From Stramenopiles sp. TOSAG23-2 (lineage: Eukaryota > Sar), in contig LT649330.1 in NCBI GenBank assembly GCA_900128395.1, forward strand, positions 1 to 36,326: DNA of 36,326 nucleotides. The letters run 5' to 3'. The number at the start of each line of letters is the position of its first letter. Position 1 is the stretch's first letter. This document shows positions 1 to 7,559 of the stretch, in pieces. The position numbers and the translations under genes are program-made. The notes under the pieces are model-generated. The model was not told the origin of the DNA and did no database searches. It saw nothing but the letters and a program-made list of their open reading frames with translations.

Positions 1-475
1 TACATTTTCACACTTTCCCATCATATTTACATGTTTTTTTTTATTTTTTAATTATGTTTTTTTCCCCTCAAATATTGGTTGAAATCTCTGGTCTAAGTAC
101 GGAGTAGTTGTATACTAGAAATATTTACCTATATAATATGTTTTTTATCAATATCGGCCAGAAAAGCCCTCTCTCAGAAAAATCGGGTCTTATAAATGTT
201 TTTACAGTTTTTACAAATTACAAACATGAGTTTGCAGTTTTTTACATACGCGTAAATTTTTTAGTATTTTTGTTTTACACATCATATATACGACTAGTGA
301 CTCTAGTACTCTCTCTTTATACTTCTCTCGTATTTTTCTCGTACGAGTACGTCGTACACCCCTCCCCCCTCCCCAAGACCCAAGAAATCATCATCAATCT
401 CAATCAAAATCATTACGCGAATCGTTGAGCAATTCTCATGTCATTCATATATAAAAAATACAAATCACACACATT
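1..475. other. AT-rich spacer, no gene seen
   Basis: I see no convincing gene here; the open frames are short and of low complexity. From about 306 to 355 the sequence is rich in TCGTA/TACGA words. From about 360 onward it is a diverged copy of the region downstream of the gene that ends at 668 (see the repeat entries). Confidence 0.6.
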
Positions 476-540
476 TTACGAATACACACCATCTGCAAAA
501 TTCCATGCATCTGGATTATGCGTTTTAACAATATCACCTC
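476..540 (-). pseudogene. 3'-end fragment of the gene at 668-1657
   Basis: On the minus strand this stretch encodes the last ~20 residues of the neighbouring gene (reading GDIVKTHNPDAWNFADGVYS up to a stop at 476-478) with nothing upstream to complete it. It belongs to a longer duplicated block (about 360-540) that has several mismatches and small indels against 541-737. That makes it an older duplicate, not an exact assembly copy. Confidence 0.6.
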
Positions 541-737
541 TACCTGGTCCTGGTACACACCCTCCCCAAGAAATCATCAACAAATCTCATCAAAATCATT
601 ACGCGAATCGTATACATCAATTATGCATATCATATCATTCATATAAAAAATACAAATCACATACATTTTACGAATACACACCATCTGCGAAATTCCATGC
701 ATCTGGATTATGCGTTTTAACAATATCACCTCTACCA
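541..737 (+). repeat. Inverted repeat arm 1 (partner 2200-2396)
   Basis: This ~197-bp block contains the last codons, stop and 3' flank of the gene at 668-1657. It is repeated in inverted orientation at 2200-2396 with no difference that I can see by eye. The two arms bracket the gene, so it sits inside a ~1.8-kb inverted-repeat unit. The identity implies either a very recent duplication or an assembly error. Confidence 0.8.
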
Positions 738-1657
738 TTTTTCATTTCTGATGCAGTATCACTCCACATCCACATTTTTTCCACTTGATTATATTCATAT
801 ACACCACTATGCTCATATGTTTTATATTTTCTAGATACAGTTGTTTTATATGGTTTAAATGTAACATTTCCTTTCTTTGCACGTGCTTTGGAACGTCCAG
901 CTGCACCATCTTGCAATATAGTAACATTACCAGCTTCATCCGTTGATGCTAAATATGGTTTTTCACGTAATAATTTCTTTGTTTCCCTCATTTTACGCAT
1001 GGAATTGCGTTCCCGTTCCGCTGGTCCTAAATATCCAGGTACTTGAACTGGATTTCGTTTCCTATAATCTTTTAATTTTTTATCATCGGCTGCCATTTTT
1101 CTTGCACGTTCAATTGGTAAACGTGTTTGGTTCGAAGTGGAGTTATCCCACAATGCTTTACCTTCCAAATTTGGATGCACTGGCATTTCTTGTGTATCTT
1201 TACTAGGTGCTAATGTTCTTGCCATCGCGCGTACTTTTGGATCTGCAATTAATAAACGTTGATCAAATTCCAAATGCGTTGCTTTCGGTACAAATGGTGG
1301 CCGTTTGTCTGGCAATTTTTCTGCCCTATAATTATGTTGATATAATGGTGCATCATGTGCACTAAGTTGATGTTGATCCCTAACACATTTATGTGCTGTG
1401 GTGTATGTGCTACCATTCCATGGTTCTTTATTCAATCCTAATCGATTCCCACGCTTCGCTGCACGTATTTCACGTTTTGCTTGTAATGCTTTTTGTGGTA
1501 TTTCACTTTTATGAAATGCTTTTTCATCAAACCCATAGTTCGCTCTACCATGTATTGACCCTATCCTAAATTGTGCTTTTAATCCTGTATAATCTTTCCC
1601 CGTACGTGCACCTGGTACTTGTGATTTTGCTTTTGAATCTGCTCTTCCCCGTCCCAT
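668..1657 (-). CDS. Unrecognised basic protein, 329 aa
   Basis: I do not recognise the family. The ATG at 1657 gives a 329-residue, Lys/Arg-rich protein beginning MGRGRADSKAKSQVPGARTG. It has no signal peptide or membrane segment. The C-terminal region (about 270-329) has aromatic, ordered-looking sequence (KMWMWSD, NPDAWNF), so it is probably a real conserved protein and not a chance frame. The frame can be extended 20 codons upstream to 1717, but that extension runs through the junction of a 106-bp exact duplication (1607-1818), so I prefer the ATG at 1657. Codon use and the long open frame support coding. The composition would fit a nucleic-acid-binding or cytoskeleton-associated protein, but that is only a guess. 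Confidence 0.75.
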   Translation of the reverse strand: MGRGRADSKAKSQVPGARTGKDYTGLKAQFRIGSIHGRANYGFDEKAFHKSEIPQKALQAKREIRAAKRGNRLGLNKEPWNGSTYTTAHKCVRDQHQLSAHDAPLYQHNYRAEKLPDKRPPFVPKATHLEFDQRLLIADPKVRAMARTLAPSKDTQEMPVHPNLEGKALWDNSTSNQTRLPIERARKMAADDKKLKDYRKRNPVQVPGYLGPAERERNSMRKMRETKKLLREKPYLASTDEAGNVTILQDGAAGRSKARAKKGNVTFKPYKTTVSRKYKTYEHSGVYEYNQVEKMWMWSDTASEMKNGRGDIVKTHNPDAWNFADGVYS

Positions 1658-1818
1658 TCTTCTTTTTTTGTATAATATAGTGAATATGTGATTATATACG
1701 GTATTACAACGATGCACCTGGTACTTGTGATTTTGCTTTTGAATCTGCTCTTCCCCGTCCCATTCTTCTTTTTTTGTATAATATAGTGAATATGTGATTA
1801 TATACGGTATTACAACGA
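1607..1818 (+). repeat. Exact tandem duplication, 2 x 106 bp, at gene 5' end
   Basis: Positions 1607-1712 are repeated head to tail at 1713-1818 with no spacer and no visible mismatch. The unit contains the start codon and first ~17 codons of the gene at 668-1657 plus its 5' flank. The upstream copy therefore contains a second, non-functional start. Confidence 0.9.
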
Positions 1819-1965
1819 ACGAGAAAAAGAGGGATGTTTATCTTTTAGTACAGTACTCGATTGGTCGATCATGCTCGTCTCCCCAATTGCTTTATTAAAA
1901 TCTATATTTTATATTGCAACGTTACGTTAAAACGAATATATGATGAGGAGATATTATTTTGAGAT

Positions 1966-2193
1966 GGATTTAATATGGGAATAGAAGGTGGTATACGTGA
2001 TCGATAGGAACATTCATGGTGGATAACAATAGAAGATAAGGATGATAAGTACGAACTTGGTTGGGTGTAGCGGGGATTTAATATGGGAATAGAAGGTGGT
2101 ATACGTGATCGATAGGGAACTTTATGGATAACAATATAAGAGAAGGATGATAAGTACAAAAGTGGATTTAATATTAATATGGGAATAGAAGGT
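1966..2193 (+). repeat. Imperfect ~108-bp tandem repeat, 2.3 copies
   Basis: A unit beginning GGATTTAATATGGGAATAG starts at about 1966, recurs at about 2074 and starts again, with a small insertion, at about 2164. The copies share ATAGAAGGTGGTATACGTGA and AGGATGATAAGTAC segments but differ by indels. They are genuine diverged repeats, unlike the exact duplications elsewhere in the window. No gene lies in 1819-2199. Confidence 0.75.
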
Positions 2194-2199
2194 GAAATG

Positions 2200-2396
2200 T
2201 GGTAGAGGTGATATTGTTAAAACGCATAATCCAGATGCATGGAATTTCGCAGATGGTGTGTATTCGTAAAATGTATGTGATTTGTATTTTTTATATGAAT
2301 GATATGATATGCATAATTGATGTATACGATTCGCGTAATGATTTTGATGAGATTTGTTGATGATTTCTTGGGGAGGGTGTGTACCAGGACCAGGTA
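2200..2396 (-). repeat. Inverted repeat arm 2 (copy of 541-737)
   Basis: This is the reverse complement of 541-737. On the plus strand it carries the last codons and stop (TAA at 2267-2269) of the gene at 668-1657, with no upstream coding sequence, so it is a gene fragment. The remainder of the spacer up to 2607 shows no gene. Confidence 0.8.
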
Positions 2397-2607
2397 TGAC
2401 AAAATACGAGAGAAGTACATTATAAGAGTCTTTTTTAAAAGAGAGTACCAAAAAACACAAGAAGTACCCTGTAAAAAACTATTTAGAAATATGCCAACTA
2501 CCAACTAGTAACTAGTGTTTGTGTAAAACATAAAATATTTTACGCCGTAATTAAAATATAAAAATTTAAAATGCCACTCACACACTCGATCACACTCGAT
2601 CACACCC

Positions 2608-3459
2608 TCACTTCTTCTTCTTCATACTAAATTTCTTTTTCAACTTTCCTTTACCCATCATTTGTTTTAATTTACTATTATTACCACCACCTTTTCCAAG
2701 ATTAGATGTTAATTGATTAATAGCAGCTGCTTTGATCATTGTGATTCGTCTAGTCTTTCGTTTTGATCGTTTCCCTCTTTTTTTCGATTCTTCTTGTTCT
2801 GCTACGGATAATCGTCGTAATACAAAATGTCCTTCTTCACTCCATTCACTATTTCCTTTTGCATTTTTTCCTCGTATACGAAACCATCTTTCCAATGCTA
2901 ATGGTTCTGCTTCTTTATATTCACAAAATTTATCTTTTGTATTTAAAACAGTTTTCCAACGTGTTAATTTTTCGTCAATTGTTAATTCTCTACGTTGAAG
3001 TTCATAGGATATAATTGGTGATCCATTATCATGTGAGCTATCTTTTATACCCGGTTTATGTTTCCAACCTAATGTAAGAACATGTCCATCCCATAATACT
3101 TCACGTGGTTTATCCGGCTTACTTGGTACGGAATGGTATGTTTGAAACCAGGTTGATCCTTCACTTGGTGGACCCCAACCTGCTACATTATGTGCTCGAA
3201 CACGAAAGGAATAATTCGTAGCTGGCAATAAATCTTTTGGGGTAAATTCAAAACACATATCTCGCATTAAAATACTCCATGCACCTAATGTTTCCCATGT
3301 ATGTCCAATGGTTAATCGTTGCAATTCAAACATATCGACTTCTAAACCATTGTCACGAACGCCATCCCATTCTACTTTAGCATCTCGTTCATCGAAATTA
3401 ACTACATTTGGTGCTGAAGGTGCACCAGGTATTGATGTTGAAAATTCAAGGCATTCATA
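2608..3459 (-). CDS. Fibronectin type III protein, C-terminal part
   Basis: The frame is open from 3459 down to the stop at 2608. It encodes two fibronectin type III domains. The first runs from the PSAPNVVNF strand through YSFRVRAHNVAGWGPPSEG; the second from PSKPDKPREV through WFRIRGKNAKGNSEWSEEG. Both have the usual core Trp and Tyr/Phe residues and the xVxAxNxxGxG-type strand near the end. After them comes a ~65-residue Lys/Arg-rich tail ending in a run of lysines. FN3 domains mediate protein binding; the basic tail suggests an intracellular, perhaps cytoskeletal or nucleic-acid-associated, protein, which is inference. The true N-terminus is not in this frame: a stop at 3460-3462 separates it from an upstream open segment (3455-3775) that probably belongs to the same gene. 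Confidence 0.75.
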   Translation of the reverse strand, partial: YECLEFSTSIPGAPSAPNVVNFDERDAKVEWDGVRDNGLEVDMFELQRLTIGHTWETLGAWSILMRDMCFEFTPKDLLPATNYSFRVRAHNVAGWGPPSEGSTWFQTYHSVPSKPDKPREVLWDGHVLTLGWKHKPGIKDSSHDNGSPIISYELQRRELTIDEKLTRWKTVLNTKDKFCEYKEAEPLALERWFRIRGKNAKGNSEWSEEGHFVLRRLSVAEQEESKKRGKRSKRKTRRITMIKAAAINQLTSNLGKGGGNNSKLKQMMGKGKLKKKFSMKKKK

Positions 3460-3775
3460 TTATACAGTAAGCATATATTATAGGAGCATTTGATATACGA
3501 TTTATTACATATTGTAATGTTGCTAATTGCTTTAATATCGTTATTACCAATCCTTGTGCATCTTCCACATCCCTTACATTCATTTGAATATGTTTAATTA
3601 TAGAAGCTTTTTCATCAATACTATTATAAATTTCTAAAATGGAACGATATAATTTTAAAAGTGGATATGCATTTGCTTTTGCATTTGATATAGCTACATC
3701 TGCTTCTTCATAATATTCCACTTTACGTCGATAATTTGGTGGAAATGCATGGTCTATTGTATTTGATGATGATAC
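3455..3775 (-). CDS. Probable upstream exon of the FN3 gene, incomplete
   Basis: This open segment on the minus strand carries normal-looking coding sequence, an all-helical stretch from about PPNYRRKVEYYEEADVAISN to VITILKQLATLQYV. It has no ATG at its 5' end, so it is not a complete gene. It lies directly upstream of the FN3 frame but in a different phase. A GTAATA donor just after LQY is visible, but the only nearby acceptor (TTCAG in the FN3 leader) would not restore frame. The link is therefore an intron I cannot place, a frameshift, or an assembly join. At its upstream edge it overlaps an open frame on the opposite strand. Confidence 0.45.
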   Translation of the reverse strand, partial: VSSSNTIDHAFPPNYRRKVEYYEEADVAISNAKANAYPLLKLYRSILEIYNSIDEKASIIKHIQMNVRDVEDAQGLVITILKQLATLQYVINRISNAPIIYAYCII

Positions 3776-4172
3776 TCAAAGTGTGTCAACTGATTATGAA
3801 GAAGGTTTAGCTGCGTTTAGTGGTGAATATTTAGACGGGTTAGATGAGGAAGATAAATATTTTTGGAGAAAACTTGAATTTGATTATAATACTGCGTTGT
3901 GGGAAAAGTTAGATTATCGTGATGTGAAATCGTTTGAGCAGATTGATGACTTTTTGGATCATTTGGAGGAGGTGGAGGACGTTGAAAAAACAGCGGACGA
4001 TGGTAGTGATGATAAAGAGGAGAAGGGAGAGGACGATGATGACGTGGAAGATGATGACGAATGGTATGAAGATTTACATGAGGAAGATATTGAATTATTA
4101 GATGAAATTGATGTTGAAATTGAAAATATTGAAAAACGTCGTGAAGCAGCTGGTGTGAAGAGGAAAACGTGA
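3735..4172 (+). CDS. Acidic C-terminal coding segment, unrecognised
   Basis: The frame is open from 3735 and ends at the TGA before 4173. The first part (AFSGEYLDGLDEEDKYFWRK and following, to about residue 60 of the segment) is ordered-looking; the rest is a Glu/Asp-rich tail ending in a short basic KRKT. No ATG starts it: the first usable initiator is a GTG at 3783. It is therefore probably the 3' exon of a gene whose upstream part is missing or lies across a junction. Its first ~40 bases overlap the minus-strand exon above, which is unusual for two real exons. Acidic tails are common in histone- or ribosome-associated factors, but I assign no function. Confidence 0.45.
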   Translation, partial: FGGNAWSIVFDDDTQSVSTDYEEGLAAFSGEYLDGLDEEDKYFWRKLEFDYNTALWEKLDYRDVKSFEQIDDFLDHLEEVEDVEKTADDGSDDKEEKGEDDDDVEDDDEWYEDLHEEDIELLDEIDVEIENIEKRREAAGVKRKT

Positions 4173-4518
4173 AGGGTGAGGGAGATTATGCAGATGGAGA
4201 TGGGGGACAAAGGGGCAAAAACAAGAGTAGGTTTAGATTGTACTTCGTAGATTTTGTGTGTGCGCGTTTAAATACGAACCGGTTCGTACGAAGTACGAAG
4301 TAACATTTTACATTTTACGAGATTTACGATTTCGTATAATATCATATCATATATGCATATGCTCAATACTCAATCTCAAGAATAATATGATATGTCATAT
4401 TCAAATCCTACGTACTAAGTACTATATAGGTGAAGCTCTAATGCACGCCTGCAAACTAATACTCCACAAGCACGAGTAGGTCAATAAATATATTTAATAA
4501 ATGTAACGCGTATTAAGC
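4173..4518. other. Spacer with TACGA-rich stretch, no gene
   Basis: No supported gene. From about 4274 to 4340 the words TACGA, TTCGTA and GTACGA are clustered, as also seen in several other spacers of this window. AATAAA occurs on the plus strand near 4485. Confidence 0.5.
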
Positions 4519-6975
4519 TTAGGAACCACCACCACCTCTTGAATTTTGCAGTAACCGCCTTCTACTCACATGTGAATTCCCCACTGTATATTGCGTTCCC
4601 GTCACCACCACGTCTTTCGAATAATGTTTGTGGCGTTGGTCTTTTAATTTTTTTAACTTCTTTTCCCCGCACAAATCTTTGCATTCTTTGTAGCCTTTAA
4701 TATGTTTACAGCAATTTGAATCGTCAACATACATTTTCACTTCAACTTTCGCACCAATTAAATATTTCCTATCTTCACAGAACGGCAACTCACTTTGTAA
4801 ATACCCATTTTTATCTTGTGTATTCAAATTCACCACCGCAACCCATTCTTTCTCTTTTCCATGCACATCCATCGCAACCTGCTGAATGGAAATATCATCC
4901 GCAGTGAACAATGGCGCAGGACAGGAAGTATCTGTTACTTGATACCGCAATTGCTCGGACAAACGAAATATATTTTTATCACTATAAGCAATATCGTGTT
5001 TCAAATAATGTACCGCCACATTTTTTATATTCGTATCACTTAAATCTAAATGGTTGTAGCCACTACAAAACATCGTTTTTTTCCGCTTCAGCTTCGCAGA
5101 CGTCCATTTGGAACCACCATTGCATGTTGCTTCCTCTGATTTTGGTTTCATTTGCATCACTTGTTGCATATTATTTTTACCTATGCGTTTGACAGCTGAA
5201 CGTTTACGTAACGATTTCTCCATGGTTTCTAAAAACGATGGGGCCTGGATTTTCATTGGTTTGATGTACAAACTTTTTATCAAGTTGTAAAACTTTCTCA
5301 TTGCATGTTTATAAGGAACAAACAATTCACATAATTTATTTTCTGGGTTTCCTGGAACATCCACAATGCATGGGCCGCATAATGAAACTTCATCAAAAAA
5401 AGAATCGACTAATTTCTTTGCATGTTTTGTTTTACTTTTGCCAAGGGATTTAAGTAAATCTTTCATACCTTCGTGTAAATACCCGTCCTTTTTAATTGCA
5501 TCAGTCACTTCAACATATAAATTATGACGACTATAATCACCACCTTGACTCAATGCAAATGGTATAATATCTTCACGTTTTATAGTGCTACCTTTTGGTG
5601 GATCACATGCTTCTAATGTTGTATCACGTCTTTCTTTACAACATATATTTGGCCAAAATGATTTAGCTTCTTTAGGAATAGATTGTATTTGAAATAAATT
5701 ATCTAAATCAGATGTAAAAGAACAAAATGATTTTAATAATTCATCACGATTTGTATCAATACATGTTGTATCTTCTATTTTTTCAATTTCATTTGATATT
5801 TCAATGGCAGGGAAAACGATAGTACCTTTTGAACGTTGTTCTATGCATGATGATTTCTCATTTTTATCGTCTTGTTCTTTACGTGCTTGCATGATTTTGT
5901 CATGTTGTAAACGTGTTTGTTCTTTTTGCCATAAACGTGAATTTTTGATGGATAAATCGTTTGTTTTTTCTTTTTGTGCAACTAATTCTTTTTTAAATTT
6001 TGCTAGTTCTTTTTCAATTTCTGGATTGTAACATTTTGTACGTTGTTTATCTGTTATGAGTGGTGCATCGCATTTTTTGCATTCTGCTTTCGTACCGGCG
6101 CCACCTGCGGAATATGTATTTCTTGGACATGGCAAACATAGTTCTTTAATTTTGCATATACATTTCCTACCATTACTACATTTTTCTGTTGATTTTGTGT
6201 TGTAATTCCACCGATAGTTATTATAAAAACTATAATAAAAACATCCAGGTGGAGCATTCGACCAACTCACTCGGCCTCCATATCCTCCATTTTTATCAAT
6301 ATTACTATTATATTCAGCTGCTACCTCACATTCTTCTTCTGTTGTTATTTTAGATATACATGTACCAGATGCACATATAGGTACTGTATCAAGTTGAGTA
6401 TTTCTCCTATACTTGGTACCAGCTTTACAATAAAGTGTATTTTTATCTACAGCACATACATCTACTGAATCAAATATATTTGCACCTTTTGCTGTATATG
6501 GTGTATCTTTTGGACAAGGTATACACATTGGATTGTTACCACCTTCACTATATGTATTGATTGGGCATTTGATACATGTTTTTGTTTTGCATATACATTT
6601 AAATTCATTACTACATTGTCTTGTTGATTTTGTGTTGATATTCCACCAATAATATTCATTATCATTACCTATTTGAATACATCCAGGTGGATTACCCGAC
6701 GAACTCCATCGGCCTCCAAATCCTCTATTTTTATCAATATTATTCTTCCTATTATATTCAGCTGCTATTTTACATTCTGCTTCTGTTGTTATTTTAGATA
6801 CACCACTACATTGTGATGCTAAACCAGATGTACGAATATCTGTTCCTATCATACCATAACCAACTTTACAAGTTTGATCTTCACTACAAACGACTAATAC
6901 CATCATATACTGCGAGATTAACAATAACATAACCATATTGATTAGGTTCATTTTTATACATAAACTTACTTTCAT
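4519..6975 (-). CDS. Secreted Cys-rich protein with two tandem domains, 818 aa
   Basis: The product has an N-terminal signal peptide (hydrophobic core about residues 11-30, ending VVCSEDQTC) and no later membrane segment, so it should enter the secretory pathway. Residues about 61-138 and 208-286 are a duplicated Cys-rich domain. Both copies share ITTE.EC..AAEYN, GG, PPGC, WN.NTKST..CSN..KCICK and a following C..CP.NTYS.GG; the last part resembles the ephrin-receptor-like Cys motif. A charged, probably coiled-coil region follows (about 318-375). A Cys-containing C-terminal half comes next, and the protein ends SRRRLLQNSRGGGGS. PPGC/CSN..CIC domains of this kind are familiar from secreted proteins of marine protists. 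Function unknown; a surface or extracellular-matrix role is inferred. The ATG at 6975 is used; a second Met at residue 9 would also leave a signal peptide. Confidence 0.8.
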   Translation of the reverse strand: MKVSLCIKMNLINMVMLLLISQYMMVLVVCSEDQTCKVGYGMIGTDIRTSGLASQCSGVSKITTEAECKIAAEYNRKNNIDKNRGFGGRWSSSGNPPGCIQIGNDNEYYWWNINTKSTRQCSNEFKCICKTKTCIKCPINTYSEGGNNPMCIPCPKDTPYTAKGANIFDSVDVCAVDKNTLYCKAGTKYRRNTQLDTVPICASGTCISKITTEEECEVAAEYNSNIDKNGGYGGRVSWSNAPPGCFYYSFYNNYRWNYNTKSTEKCSNGRKCICKIKELCLPCPRNTYSAGGAGTKAECKKCDAPLITDKQRTKCYNPEIEKELAKFKKELVAQKEKTNDLSIKNSRLWQKEQTRLQHDKIMQARKEQDDKNEKSSCIEQRSKGTIVFPAIEISNEIEKIEDTTCIDTNRDELLKSFCSFTSDLDNLFQIQSIPKEAKSFWPNICCKERRDTTLEACDPPKGSTIKREDIIPFALSQGGDYSRHNLYVEVTDAIKKDGYLHEGMKDLLKSLGKSKTKHAKKLVDSFFDEVSLCGPCIVDVPGNPENKLCELFVPYKHAMRKFYNLIKSLYIKPMKIQAPSFLETMEKSLRKRSAVKRIGKNNMQQVMQMKPKSEEATCNGGSKWTSAKLKRKKTMFCSGYNHLDLSDTNIKNVAVHYLKHDIAYSDKNIFRLSEQLRYQVTDTSCPAPLFTADDISIQQVAMDVHGKEKEWVAVVNLNTQDKNGYLQSELPFCEDRKYLIGAKVEVKMYVDDSNCCKHIKGYKECKDLCGEKKLKKLKDQRHKHYSKDVVVTGTQYTVGNSHVSRRRLLQNSRGGGGS

Positions 6976-7559
6976 TTTGTCAAATTGTAAATCAAATGGA
7001 TATAATTGCAGTTTAATTTCTTTAATTTAATGAGATATATCTAGAATTATCGTTTCGTTTTATTCAACAAACGAATAGTATTTTTTGTTATTAAATTGTT
7101 TTTCTTCCGTTGATTAATGATAATACTAATCGACTTAATTTGTTGTTATGTTCTTTTGTATGTTACTTTTACTATCTCTCGTCTCTCTGTTTCTACGAAG
7201 GTGTACACGTTTATGTTAAATTGTTAAATATATATGTGTTTACATGTGGAAAATCCAATGGTATTACCTGCTATTTACCTGCTAATTTTGTGAGAATGTA
7301 AATAGCAGGTAAATAGCAGGTAAATATAGTATAATTTTCCTCTTTTTCCCCCCTCTTTTTTAACACGAGGATGATAATGATGGAACACTTTTCACCTCTC
7401 GTTTATTTTGTACGTTTTGCCCCCCTTCGAGCCCACTTGGTTGCTCTTCTTGATTCTTTGTCATGAATATATTACAAACGATAGAAGCAAAGTGATCAAA
7501 AGAAATAAAGAGAGAATTCTATTTGCCATCGTTACATATTCTATATATTCCATTGTCAA
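6976..7559. other. Divergent intergenic region with a 20-bp hairpin
   Basis: This spacer separates two genes transcribed away from each other, so it should hold both promoters. A perfect inverted repeat of about 20 bp (TACCTGCTATTTACCTGCT at 7264-7283, complement at 7304-7323) surrounds a ~20-bp loop. The motif AAATAGCAGGT also occurs as a direct repeat within it. I see no gene here. Confidence 0.55.

Noticed and set aside
108-788. Short plus-strand frames in the first kilobase
   Set aside because: They have low-complexity translations and lie across spacer or antisense to the duplicated 3' end of the gene at 668.
3959-4210. Minus-strand Ser-rich frame opposite the acidic ORF
   Set aside because: It is the complement of GAT/GAA-rich acidic coding sequence and has no independent support.
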